This document shows, piece after piece, positions 7,674 to 17,612 of a stretch of DNA of 35,098 nt. The stretch lies in the NCBI GenBank assembly GCA_047639475.1, contig JBLIOD010000027.1:1-35098 (forward strand), given 5' to 3'. The notes beneath the pieces were generated by a model. It did not search any database and was not told where the DNA came from. It saw nothing but the letters and a program-made list of their open reading frames with translations. The position numbers were made by a program, and so were the translations under genes. Origin of the DNA: JAAELZ01 sp047639475. Lineage in GTDB: Bacteria > Pseudomonadota > Gammaproteobacteria > Arenicellales > Poriferihabitantaceae. How positions within the stretch are numbered: the stretch's first letter is position 1; the number at the start of each line of letters is the position of its first letter.

Positions 7674-9288
7674 CTATCTATTGTCTTCTAAGATCATCTG
7701 CGCACCTTTCTCCCCGACCATCATGCTGGGAGCATTGGTGTTCCCTGACGGGATAGTAGGAAATATCGAAGCATCAACCACTCTTAAGCCTTTCAAGCCA
7801 TGAACGCGCAAACGGACATCCACGACTGAAGTCGCTGCATCAACACCCATCCGGCAACTGCCGCAAGGATGAAAAATGGTCCCGGCTTTTTGGCGGAAAT
7901 CCGCAAGGAACTCTGCATCTGTGCTCACCGACGGGCCTGGGCTAATTTCGCTTTCGATCACCGATTGCATTGTTGGTGTTGCGGTTAATTGGCGTAGCAG
8001 GTGATTGCCGGTAATGGCATCTTGCAAATCCTTTTCAGTGGATAAGTAATTTGGGCGAATTAACGGTTTATCAAACGGGTCAGCCGATGCCAATTCAATG
8101 GTTCCCTCGCTGCTTGGACGACACGCATTAAAGGTCAGCGAAAAGGCGGAGAACGGGTCGGTATTCATCACCTTCCTAACTTCGCCGTTCAAAGAATAGG
8201 TCAAAGGGTTAAAGTACAGCTGAAAGTCTGGATCAGATTGTTCTGGTGATGAACGAACAAACGCCCCTGCCTGATTAACACTCATCGACAAGATGCCTTT
8301 ACGAGTCAGTAAATACTGCAAGCCCACCTTGAGCTTGCCTAACAGAGGATGAAGCGTATCATTCAATGTCGGCACACGGCTTTTAAAGTAGTGCGTATGG
8401 CTCAAGTGATCTTGCAAATGCTGACCTACGGCTTTGACATCTTGCTGCATATCGATTCCGCGCTTTCGTAGCAAGTTTGCATTACCCACACCAGATAGCT
8501 GCAATAGCTGCGGGGAGTTAATCGCACCACCTGAAATAATGACTTCTTTCGACGCTGTGAGCATTTGCTTTTTTCCTTTACAAATATACTCAACACCTGA
8601 GGCGCGATTCTGTCCATCACCACACTCCTCAAAAAGTATTCTAATGACGTGTGCCTGAGTAATTACGCGAAGGTTCTTGCGGCGTTTAATGGGCCGCAAG
8701 AAAGCATTAGAACTCGAGGCACGGAAACCATTTCTCGAAGTCAGTTGGTAATGCCCAACGCCTTCCTTTTGGCTGCCGTTAAAGTCATCTGTTCGTGAGT
8801 AACCGAGTTCTGTGCCTGCAGTAAGAAACAATTCAGACAGCGGATGAACCTCACCACTCACATCGCTAATGTGTAATTCTCCGCCTTGGTTATGGTGTTC
8901 GTTGGCGACTAACTGGTGATCTTCGTGTTTCTTAAACATCGGCAGTACATCGTCCCACCCCCAGCCTTCACAGCCGCTATCCCGCCAAGCATTAAAATCG
9001 CAGGGTAAACCGCGCATATAAACCATCGCATTGATAGAGCTTGATCCTCCCATCACTTTTCCGCGTGGCCAAAAACAGCTGCGGCCATCAAGCTCTGGTT
9101 CTGGTTGGGTATCGTACATCCAGTTGAGTGCGGGGTTATTAAAGGTCAACGCATAACCCAGCGGCATTTGAACGATAAATTTTCGATCGGAAACACCGGC
9201 TTCAAGTAACACTACTGAATTATTTGAATCTTCTGATAGTCGGTTGGCGAGCACGCAGCCAGCTGAGCCCGCTCCTACAATGATGTAA

Positions 9289-9299
<11 letters not shown>
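7674..9299 (-). CDS. GMC-family FAD-dependent alcohol/choline dehydrogenase-like oxidoreductase
   Basis: Flavoprotein oxidising an alcohol, probably cytoplasmic. The 541-residue protein starts with the FAD dinucleotide-binding fold (ADYIIVGAGSAGCVLANRL), followed by GGSSSINAMVYMRG, the GMC signature around the flavin. It ends with the catalytic region FHPCGSCRMG (His about 477) and PSGNTNAPSMMVGEKGA (Asn about 522), the His/Asn pair of the choline dehydrogenase branch. The substrate cannot be fixed. BetA-like sequence is common among enzymes acting on polyethylene glycol, sugars or aliphatic alcohols. Its start overlaps the stop of the enolase-superfamily gene by 11 bp, so the two are co-translated and may act on successive steps of one substrate. 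No betaine-aldehyde dehydrogenase is nearby, which argues against choline. Confidence 0.9.
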
Positions 9300-10482
<1,183 letters not shown>

Positions 10483-10517
10483 AACCCTAACCAGAAATCT
10501 GTTTTAAAAGGTGGACT

Positions 10518-11156
10518 CTAATTTATACTGCCTAGCGCATCGAAGAGCAACTTTGCAGCGACAACAAAAATAAATGCGGCGGCGCCCAGGTCGATCCATT
10601 TTTTAGTATTCAAATAAGCTTGTCTTGGACCTTCAACTGATAGAACCACTGCGACGGCGGCGTACCACGAAAACTCCATTATAAATATGACAAGTGCCAA
10701 ACTTAATATAGCGCTCATTTCCATATAGGCAGGCAGTAGAGCCGCAAATACACTGGCGTAGTAAAGTGCCGTTTTAGGGTTACTCAGTTGTACACCCAAT
10801 GAGGCAGAAAAAGGCTTCATCAGAGAGCCACGTGATTCAAGGTTTTTATTAAACGAGGCAAGTGGCTCTCCCGCCCCTTTATATATTTGCAATGCTAAAT
10901 AGAGCAAATAAGCTCCCCCTAATAGCTTGGTCGCGAGATATAACGCGGGCATAGCGAGCAACAATGAGTGCAAACCCAATAGCACCACTAAGGCAAAGAT
11001 TAATCCACCGGCGCCCATTCCCAAAGCTGAAGCGAGGCCATCAGCGCGAGAAATGGCAACCGCCGTTTTAGCCACCAACAAAAAGCTGGGACCAGGGCTC
11101 ATCGTCCCGAGTAACAGCACCGCTAAGATGGGCAGGTAGTTAAGCAGCTCAAACAC
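10518..11156 (-). CDS. LysE/RhtB-family amino-acid exporter
   Basis: A 212-residue inner-membrane transporter predicted to export amino acids or derivatives. It has the family N-terminal signature TMSPGPSFLLVAKTAV (about 18-33), a central LGGAYLLYLALQIYKG, and QLSNPKTALYYASVFAALLP, with about six hydrophobic segments. Length is normal. It overlaps the preceding MsrQ-like gene by 8 bp. It is one of three LysE paralogues in this window; the other two are a tandem pair at 26.5-27.8 kb. The substrate is not predictable. Confidence 0.9.
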   Translation of the reverse strand: MFELLNYLPILAVLLLGTMSPGPSFLLVAKTAVAISRADGLASALGMGAGGLIFALVVLLGLHSLLLAMPALYLATKLLGGAYLLYLALQIYKGAGEPLASFNKNLESRGSLMKPFSASLGVQLSNPKTALYYASVFAALLPAYMEMSAILSLALVIFIMEFSWYAAVAVVLSVEGPRQAYLNTKKWIDLGAAAFIFVVAAKLLFDALGSIN

Positions 11157-11784
11157 GGTTCTGGGACGCCGCCGCGCTCACTAAGCGAAAAGCCAGTAGT
11201 AATGCAAAACAAGCAGCAAAGAAACAAAGCAAATTGAGAAAGATACCAAACATCAGCCAATGCAAACCAATCAATAGCACCGCCATATAGCTAAAACGGT
11301 GAAGGTATTTCCACCGAGTCTGTAGCGCCCTAACCGAGGCATCGTTTGAGGTAGCCGTCAGTAGCAGTAATATAACGAACCCTACCCAACCTAACAGATA
11401 CTCCCATTCACCCGCTTGAGCGAGAATAGTCTCCCACTCAGCCACATTGCGCAAGTAAACAACCATGTTTATCAAAGCGTAGGCAAAGCATGCCACCCCT
11501 ATATATCGCCGCCGCCGTATCCACCAACGCGCGAGTGGCAGCCAATCAGGTCGGCTGCTTGCCCAGTACGACAGCGGTGTGATCAACAAACTGAGTAGCA
11601 ACCATTGCACTGACCACACCCCAGAGTCATACATCATTTCTGCGTAATACCGCTGTTCATAGATAAAATCCGCCAACAAGGGAATGCTCGGTATTGCCAG
11701 CAAAAACCAAAAACTAAACCGGTGATTAAAAATGGCGGCCAGTACGGTCAAAGCAGCTCTAATTAGGTTGAGGTTTGTCGTCAC
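11149..11784 (-). CDS. MsrQ/ferric-reductase-like membrane protein lacking one heme ligand
   Basis: A 211-residue integral membrane protein similar to MsrQ (YedZ), the heme b subunit that feeds electrons to the periplasmic methionine-sulfoxide reductase MsrP. Matching blocks are LLSLLITPLSYW, RRRRYIGVACFAYALIN, TATSND, WKYLHRFSYMAVLLIGLHW. In E. coli MsrQ three histidines (91, 151, 164) ligate heme. The last two are present here (His162, His175), but the first is Asn106 (FAYALINMVVY). Heme binding may be altered, or this is a different subgroup of the ferric-reductase transmembrane family. No msrP is adjacent. It overlaps rmuC by 26 bp and the LysE gene by 8 bp. Confidence 0.72.
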   Translation of the reverse strand: MTTNLNLIRAALTVLAAIFNHRFSFWFLLAIPSIPLLADFIYEQRYYAEMMYDSGVWSVQWLLLSLLITPLSYWASSRPDWLPLARWWIRRRRYIGVACFAYALINMVVYLRNVAEWETILAQAGEWEYLLGWVGFVILLLLTATSNDASVRALQTRWKYLHRFSYMAVLLIGLHWLMFGIFLNLLCFFAACFALLLAFRLVSAAASQNRV

Positions 11785-13027
11785 CTGAAGGGTTATCTAT
11801 TTCCTTCAACGCGATAGAGTCCTTATCTTGATCTGCTGCAAATAAGGCAAACTTGCGACTTATCGGGCGCAATTTACGTTGATAGGACCCAACGGCTCTG
11901 TTGTAGGATAGATTGGCCTTATCTAGATGGTTACCTATGTCGCTAATATGCCTTGCAAACGCTTCAATACGGGTTTCGAAGTCTTGCGCCAGCTTACGTA
12001 CCTGCTGGGTTTGTTCGTCCAATTCGCTTTGATGCCAGCCGTAGGCGATCACTCTAAGCAGTGCCACTAAACTGGTAGGCGTTGCCAAGATCACTTTCTT
12101 GGCCATGGCGAAATCCAGCAAATCAGTTTGTTCTTCTAATGCTGCTGACAAAAACTGATCCCCTGGAATGAACAACACCACAAAATCTGGGCTTTGCTCA
12201 AACTGGGCCCAATATTGCTTTAGGGCCAGCTCTTTAATTCGGTCTTTTACTTGCTGAGCGTGGCGAACCAAGTGCTTTTTTGTTTCATCACCTTCTGCAT
12301 TAAAAGCGTCTAGATAAGCGTCCAGCGGGGCTTTCACATCAACTACTATTTGTCTGCTATTTGGCAAATTCACGATCATATCAGGTCGTAATCGCCCTTC
12401 TGGTGTGTCAACGGTGGTTTGCGTTTCGAAATCTACGTGCTCTACCATCCCCGACAATTCAACCAGACGCTTAAGCGTGAGTTCACCCCACTGCCCCCGT
12501 AACTCTGGGCGACGCAAGGCCTTCGCCAAATTACGCGTTTCGCTATGCAACAACACATTGGCGTGCGACATCATTTTTATTTGTCCCGTCAACTCACCTT
12601 GGCTGTGTTGCTGGTTTTTGTCCAGTGCATGCAACTGTTGGTTAGTTTCAGACAAAGCTTGTTTCAGCGGTTTAACCAAACCATCGATAGCCTGTTCTCG
12701 GGTTTTCAAGCCTTCATCAGCCTTGGTATAGAACTGCCCCAGCACTTCTCCTGCTAGATGCATAAAACTTTGGTTATTTTCGCGTAAGGCATTCGCTGAC
12801 AAGGCACCAAAGCTTTTTTCCATCCCGGCGATACGCTCTTCTGAGGATTTTATTTCGTATTCAAGCATGGCTTCCAATGTGGCCAGCTTACGGGTTGCAC
12901 TTAGCCTAGCAATGAGCCATCCAAGAATAAAGGCGACGATTGCCACCCCAATAAGTAATGCAGAATTCGGCAAGGAGAGTGTTAACTGTTGCCAAAACGT
13001 TAGCGTTGATTGCCCCAGCTCAGTCAA
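11759..13027 (-). CDS. rmuC: DNA recombination protein RmuC
   Basis: A 422-residue RmuC protein, a membrane-anchored factor linked to limiting inverted-repeat recombination and DNA inversions. Residues 15-40 are a membrane segment (LLIGVAIVAFILGWLIARL), 45-150 are a long coiled coil, and about 160-350 are the RmuC domain, which resembles PD-(D/E)XK nucleases. There I see RGQWGELTLKRLVELSGM, RPDMIVNLPN, IVVDVKAPLDAYLDAF and FVVLFIPGDQFLSAALE. The D...VDVK motif is the likely active-site remnant. It overlaps gph by 8 bp and the MsrQ-like gene by 26 bp, so the three are probably one transcript. Confidence 0.92.
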   Translation of the reverse strand: MTELGQSTLTFWQQLTLSLPNSALLIGVAIVAFILGWLIARLSATRKLATLEAMLEYEIKSSEERIAGMEKSFGALSANALRENNQSFMHLAGEVLGQFYTKADEGLKTREQAIDGLVKPLKQALSETNQQLHALDKNQQHSQGELTGQIKMMSHANVLLHSETRNLAKALRRPELRGQWGELTLKRLVELSGMVEHVDFETQTTVDTPEGRLRPDMIVNLPNSRQIVVDVKAPLDAYLDAFNAEGDETKKHLVRHAQQVKDRIKELALKQYWAQFEQSPDFVVLFIPGDQFLSAALEEQTDLLDFAMAKKVILATPTSLVALLRVIAYGWHQSELDEQTQQVRKLAQDFETRIEAFARHISDIGNHLDKANLSYNRAVGSYQRKLRPISRKFALFAADQDKDSIALKEIDNPSGDDKPQPN

Positions 13028-13679
13028 GGTTCAACCAAGGCACAATTTCATCCGGATGATGAATAATTCCATCCGCCTTCCAAGTCGAACCATCTTCGCC
13101 GTCCATCAAATAACCGTACGCGGCCACTAACGATGTCATTTCAGCGCTATTAGCTGCTTGTATATCGCTTAATGCGTCTCCAATATAGAGAGTCTTTTTT
13201 GGATCTAAGTTCGTTAATTTACAAGCATGCAGTAATGGCATCGGTGAGGGCTTGGCTTCTGCGGTGGTGTCTCGGCACACCACGCAATGACTGCGCTCTA
13301 ACAAATCCAAATCTTTAAGTAAACTGACGGTCAGTTCGGTGATTTTGTTGGTAACTATGCCCCACACCCTATATTGCTGATCTAGCTGATCAAGTAACGC
13401 CTCCATGCCATCGAACAAACAGGTATGTTCGCTCATATTTTGCCGATAGTAATCGACTAATTGTTTTTGTAATTCGGGCGAGTTGGCTTCATCTCGCTGC
13501 AGACCCAAGCCATATTCGATCAGTCCAGCAGCACCGGTTGAAATATAGGGCCGTGCAGCGTTAGTACTGACCGGGGGTAGTTCATAATCTGCTAACACTC
13601 GATTCAGCGCGCCAACCAAATCGCCCGCGGTATCTAATAGCGTTCCGTCCAGATCAAATAATATCGCCTCAGCTTTCAC
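13020..13679 (-). CDS. gph: phosphoglycolate phosphatase-type HAD hydrolase
   Basis: A 219-residue HAD-superfamily phosphatase. Motif I is LFDLDGTLLDTAGDL (nucleophile Asp9, acid/base Asp11), motif II is VTNK, and motifs III and IV are TAEAKPSPMPL and YIGDALSDIQAA. The cap region and DLVGALN fit the Gph branch, which removes 2-phosphoglycolate left from repair of oxidised DNA ends. It lies 14 bp after ubiG, and the order deaminase-ubiG-gph recurs in gammaproteobacteria, where this gene is usually named gph or mupP. MupP (N-acetylmuramic acid 6-phosphate phosphatase) shares this context in Pseudomonas, so that is a live alternative. Confidence 0.85.
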   Translation of the reverse strand: MKAEAILFDLDGTLLDTAGDLVGALNRVLADYELPPVSTNAARPYISTGAAGLIEYGLGLQRDEANSPELQKQLVDYYRQNMSEHTCLFDGMEALLDQLDQQYRVWGIVTNKITELTVSLLKDLDLLERSHCVVCRDTTAEAKPSPMPLLHACKLTNLDPKKTLYIGDALSDIQAANSAEMTSLVAAYGYLMDGEDGSTWKADGIIHHPDEIVPWLNLD

Positions 13680-13693
13680 AAGTACTAACTAGG

Positions 13694-14398
13694 CTAGGCT
13701 TCTCGTGTGAAATACGCCAAATAGTTGACATCTAAACCCGGGGCCAACTTGTAGGTTTGAAACAAGGGGTTGTAATGCATGCCAACCATTGCGTTTAACG
13801 ACAAGCCATGTTGCTCAGCCCATTCATTCATTTCGCTGGGCTTAATAAACTTCTCATATTGATGAGTTCCTTTAGGTAACAAATTTAGCACGTATTCTGC
13901 TCCTAGCACTGCCATAGCCCAAGCTTTGGGATTACGATTTAGGGTAGACAAATACACCCTGCCTCCGGGCTTTACCAAGGCTGCGCAGGCTTGAATAATG
14001 CTGGCAGGATCAGGTACGTGTTCGAGCATTTCCATGCAGGTAACCACATCAAATGAGCCAGCCTGTTGGGTCGCTATTTCTTCAGCGGAAATCAATTGAT
14101 AATCAATGTCCAGTTCTTCTTCTAATGCATGTAATTTAGCGACACCAAGGGCTTTTTCGCCCAAATCGATGCCCACGACGTCAGCGCCACTAACGGCCAT
14201 AGACTCGCTCAATATACCGCCACCGCAACCTATATCTATCGCCTTTAAATCTTTTAATGCTCCGTGCTCTTCAATATACCCCAAGCGCAAAGGGTTAATT
14301 TGGTGCAAGGGCTTGAACTCGCTTTGCGGGTCCCACCAACGAGCAGCCAATTCACCGAATTTCGCGATTTCATGTGGATCTACGTTTGCAGTGGTCAT
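13694..14398 (-). CDS. ubiG: ubiquinone biosynthesis O-methyltransferase UbiG
   Basis: S-adenosylmethionine-dependent methyltransferase that carries out the O-methylation steps of ubiquinone synthesis. The 234-residue protein has the UbiG N-terminus (FGELAARWWDPQSEFKPLH), the SAM-binding loop AIDIGCGGGILSE (about 53-65), VVGIDLG, and DVVTCMEMLEHVPDP. A later LSTLNRNPKAWAMAVLGAEY and KGTHQYEKFIKPSEM are characteristic of UbiG. Length is typical. It is the second gene of the minus-strand run, 29 bp after the amidohydrolase gene and 14 bp before gph. Confidence 0.96.
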   Translation of the reverse strand: MTTANVDPHEIAKFGELAARWWDPQSEFKPLHQINPLRLGYIEEHGALKDLKAIDIGCGGGILSESMAVSGADVVGIDLGEKALGVAKLHALEEELDIDYQLISAEEIATQQAGSFDVVTCMEMLEHVPDPASIIQACAALVKPGGRVYLSTLNRNPKAWAMAVLGAEYVLNLLPKGTHQYEKFIKPSEMNEWAEQHGLSLNAMVGMHYNPLFQTYKLAPGLDVNYLAYFTREA

Positions 14399-14427
14399 AA
14401 GAATAGGTTAAGTAAAATGGAACTGAA

Positions 14428-15744
14428 TTAGGTCGACCCTATTTTATCAGCCAATTGCGCTGAGTCACGCATTACCTGCGTTAAATCTAGCGTGGTATGT
14501 TTGGTGTCATCTAACAAGCATTCACCTTGCACCCAGACATCATTCACTTGGTCGCGCGAGGCTGAATAAACGATTTGATGAATGGCATTATATACTGGCC
14601 AAGTTGACGCCTGCGCAAGGTCAACCGTAATCATATCAGCGGCTTTTCCCGCTTCCAGTGATCCCGTCAGGTGATCTAACGCCATGGCTTTTGCCCCGCC
14701 CAACGTGGCTGCTTCAATCGCCATCGCGGCGGGCATTGCTGCGGCATCGCCCGAATGCAATTTCGCCATCAGCGCCGCCGATTGCATTTCGCCAAACATG
14801 TCTAAATCATTATTGCTCGACGCACCATCAGTACCAATTGCCACGTTTATGCCTGCCGCCAACAAATCTGTCACCGGAGAAAATCCGCTAGCCAGCTTCA
14901 TGTTTGATTGCGGGCAGTGCACCGCGCTTACACCACAATCACTCAATAGTTGTATCTCTTCAGGCACCAACTGCGTCAAATGCACAGCACTCAATCGATG
15001 GGTAATTAAACCCAAAGAAGCTAAACGCTCAATGGGCCGCATACCAAATTTATCTAGTGAGTCCCCCACTTCAAAAGCTGTTTCTTGAACGTGCATATGA
15101 ATGGGCACATCTAACTCATCTGCCAAAGTTTGTATTTTTTGTAGTGGCTCATCGGAAAGGGTGTAAGGTGCGTGGGGTGCAAACGCAGTTTGTACTCTAT
15201 CGTAGTGGCGCACCACGTCATGCACCTCTAATCCTTTTTGAATATATTCGTCGCTGTTCTGCGCCCATGCGGTAGGAAAATCTAAGGCGATCATCCCTAC
15301 CGTGGCGCGTATGCCAGATGCGTCAGCGACCTTGGCAACCGCATCGGGAAAGAAATACATTTCGTTAAAGCAGGTAGTACCCCCACGAAGCATCTCAGCC
15401 ACCGCTAGCTCAGCCCCGACTTTCACAAAGTGCTCATCTGCCCATTTGGCTTCTGCAGGCCAAATATGCTCGGTCAGCCACTGCAACAACGGCATGTCAT
15501 CGGCGTAGCCTCGAAACAAAGTCATGGAAGCGTGAGTATGGGCGTTGACCAAACCCGGCATCAATACATGGTTTGGTCGATTTACCGTTTTAGCCGCTTG
15601 ATACTGCGCCTTAGCTTTAGATTGCTCTATAACATCAACAATTAGCCCATCATTAACGACCAATGCGTGATCTTCGAGTACCGAATTACGCGGCACCACC
15701 GGAATTATCCAACTGGCATTTATGATGAGATCAACTTGAATCAT
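14428..15744 (-). CDS. TRZ/ATZ-family amidohydrolase, probable 5'-methylthioadenosine/S-adenosylhomocysteine deaminase
   Basis: Zinc-dependent deaminase of the amidohydrolase superfamily, 438 residues. Zinc ligands are seen in NAHTHASMTLFRGYADD (His69, His71), in HMHVQE, in SAVHLTQL and in IGTDGASSNNDLDMFGEM (Asp). The sequence resembles MtaD proteins, which deaminate methylthioadenosine and adenosylhomocysteine. A link to UbiG, which produces adenosylhomocysteine, makes that role sensible, though it is inferred. It is the first gene of an eight-gene minus-strand run; its upstream region (15745-15905) would hold the promoter. Other members of the family act on triazines or guanine, so the substrate is not certain. 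Confidence 0.85.
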   Translation of the reverse strand: MIQVDLIINASWIIPVVPRNSVLEDHALVVNDGLIVDVIEQSKAKAQYQAAKTVNRPNHVLMPGLVNAHTHASMTLFRGYADDMPLLQWLTEHIWPAEAKWADEHFVKVGAELAVAEMLRGGTTCFNEMYFFPDAVAKVADASGIRATVGMIALDFPTAWAQNSDEYIQKGLEVHDVVRHYDRVQTAFAPHAPYTLSDEPLQKIQTLADELDVPIHMHVQETAFEVGDSLDKFGMRPIERLASLGLITHRLSAVHLTQLVPEEIQLLSDCGVSAVHCPQSNMKLASGFSPVTDLLAAGINVAIGTDGASSNNDLDMFGEMQSAALMAKLHSGDAAAMPAAMAIEAATLGGAKAMALDHLTGSLEAGKAADMITVDLAQASTWPVYNAIHQIVYSASRDQVNDVWVQGECLLDDTKHTTLDLTQVMRDSAQLADKIGST

Positions 15745-15905
15745 GGAGCAATGTGGTACGAAAAGTGTTTGAAGGAGTTTACCTCTAAACCTATTAACTT
15801 AAAGGCCTTAACGCAAAGAAACCAGACTAATATTAGCCTAGAGGATTAACCTAGCTAAACACCCCATCCAAAAGCTTTATCGCCAAAAAGGAATCTTTAC
15901 TTGCC

Positions 15906-16565
15906 TTGTTATCGCCTGAAGGGTACAACACGGGTTCACTAATTACTCCGCCATGTTTTCCCTTGATTGATCAATTAAGTAGTCTACTTCAAATCATCTT
16001 TGTCGACCTTGTTTTAGCGGGCGACAACGCGATCGTCATTGGCTTGGTAGCAGCTAAATTCACCAAAGACTATCGCCGTAAAGTCATTATGTATGGCGTT
16101 GGTGTTGCGGTGGTATTGCGCATACTTTTTGCCTTGTTAACCGTACAGTTACTGTCGATAAAAGGCCTATTGTTAGTCGGGGGCTTGTTGTTACTATGGG
16201 TTTGTTGGGGTTTATATAAAGAACTTCGGACCGCTGATGAAGGTTACTCAGCTCTTGATGAAAATGGCGAAGAACAAATCAAAGAAAACCCGCCATTGCT
16301 AAAAGCCATCGGCCTAATTGTCATGGCTGATTTATCTATGTCTCTGGATAACGTATTAGCGGTCGCCGGCATTGCTGATGGCAACAACACTTTGTTGGTC
16401 ATCGGCTTAGCCATTGCAGTAATTATGATGACATTCGCCGCCACAGCGATTGCCAGTGTCCTACAAAAATACAAGTGGATAGGTTATATCGGCTTAGCAA
16501 TCATCTTATACGTCGCCGCCGAAATGATTCACAAAGGTTTATTGGAACTAGGTTTACTCAGCTAA
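15906..16565 (+). CDS. TerC-family integral membrane protein
   Basis: A multi-pass membrane protein of the TerC family (YjbE/Alx-like), a group tied to metal (manganese) export and tellurium resistance. Conserved acidic motifs are VLAGDNAIVIGLVAA in the first membrane segment and ADLSMSLDNVLAVAG in the fifth, each holding a membrane-embedded Asp. About seven hydrophobic segments are visible. The start is uncertain. ATG at 15906 gives 219 residues with an atypical 20-residue leader, while TTG at 15963 would begin right at IDQLSSLLQIIFVDL, as in most relatives, for 200 residues. It converges with the GhrA-like gene 7 bp away, with no room for a separate terminator. Confidence 0.88.
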   Translation: MLSPEGYNTGSLITPPCFPLIDQLSSLLQIIFVDLVLAGDNAIVIGLVAAKFTKDYRRKVIMYGVGVAVVLRILFALLTVQLLSIKGLLLVGGLLLLWVCWGLYKELRTADEGYSALDENGEEQIKENPPLLKAIGLIVMADLSMSLDNVLAVAGIADGNNTLLVIGLAIAVIMMTFAATAIASVLQKYKWIGYIGLAIILYVAAEMIHKGLLELGLLS

Positions 16566-16572
16566 CTCCACT

Positions 16573-17502
16573 TTAATAGCCTCGTCGTAGGTCCGCCACA
16601 TGGGTAAGTGGTTTACCTGCCCGCAGGCGCGTAATGTTGTTTATTATGTGCCGCGAGCTTGATTTAGGCGTGGTCATACTGGCCACGTGAGGAGTCATAT
16701 AAATATTGGGGTGACTCCAAAACGGGCTGCTTAATGGCAGCGGCTCTGTTTTAAACACATCTAAAGCTGCACCGACCAAGTGTTCACTTTCAATCGCGGA
16801 ATAAAGCGCTTCTTCGTCGACCTGCCCGCCTCTGCCTCCATTAATAAAATAAGCTCCTTTAGGTAGCATGGCAAGCGTTTCAGCATTAACGATATCCGTG
16901 GTTGTGGGCGTGAGTGGCAACAAACAAACCAAGATATCCGTGCTATTTAAAAAGGCCTCTAACTGACCTTCACCGTGAAATGACTGGACCCCTTCGAGGT
17001 TTTTACCGGTTCGACTCCACCCTTGCACCTGAAAGCCAAACGGTCGCAATGCCATCGCAGCACTTGAACCCAGTTCGCCCAAGCCCAATATACCCACACG
17101 ACGCTCTGACGCTGGCACTTGCAGAATTTCATCCCAAACGCCGTCTCGCTGATTACGTTCGTAAACGTCCATAAAACGATGAAAGCGTAAAGTATGAAAT
17201 ACTACAAACTCCACCATGCCGGCGGTTAGTTCGCTCTCGACCATTCTGACTACCGGCAAACCTTCTGGCACACAACCCACTGGTTTAAGATGGTCGACGC
17301 CTGCGCCAATAGAAAACACGACCTTTAGCTTAGGCATATTGTCCATTCCATGTGGCTCGGGCTGCCACACTAAAGCGTAATCAATTTCATCTAACTTGCC
17401 AGGTTCTTCCCAACGTCGCAAGGCAACATCAAAATCACTGAAAGCTTCTTCCCATATTCCAAACCGGTCAAAGTCAGACTTTATTAGTAATACTTCTTTC
17501 AT
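16573..17502 (-). CDS. ghrA: glyoxylate/hydroxypyruvate reductase (GhrA-like)
   Basis: A 309-residue NAD(P)H-dependent D-2-hydroxyacid dehydrogenase that reduces glyoxylate or hydroxypyruvate. The Rossmann motif is VGILGLGELGSSAA (about 135-148), and the catalytic triad appears as INGGRGGQVDE (Arg), DVFKTEPLP (Glu) and YMTPHVASMT (His). The short N-terminal substrate domain and the SPFWSHPNIYMTPHVAS ending match the GhrA type rather than SerA or PdxB. It is convergent with the TerC gene and divergent from the TAXI gene. Confidence 0.88.
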   Translation of the reverse strand: MKEVLLIKSDFDRFGIWEEAFSDFDVALRRWEEPGKLDEIDYALVWQPEPHGMDNMPKLKVVFSIGAGVDHLKPVGCVPEGLPVVRMVESELTAGMVEFVVFHTLRFHRFMDVYERNQRDGVWDEILQVPASERRVGILGLGELGSSAAMALRPFGFQVQGWSRTGKNLEGVQSFHGEGQLEAFLNSTDILVCLLPLTPTTTDIVNAETLAMLPKGAYFINGGRGGQVDEEALYSAIESEHLVGAALDVFKTEPLPLSSPFWSHPNIYMTPHVASMTTPKSSSRHIINNITRLRAGKPLTHVADLRRGY

Positions 17503-17564
17503 TGAAACACCTAAATGTAAGCAGAATCATCCGTTAGTGCAGTTTTTTGGGATGTACAATTATA

Positions 17565-17595
17565 TTGAAGGGGCATGGTATCATCACACTATAAA
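17565..17595 (+). promoter_or_regulatory. possible promoter of the TAXI gene
   Basis: TTGAAG (17565-17570), a 19-nt spacer and TATAAA (17590-17595) stand just ahead of the ATG at 17613. Spacing is longer than ideal. Confidence 0.35.
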
Positions 17596-17612
17596 ATAAA
17601 ACAAATCTTAAA

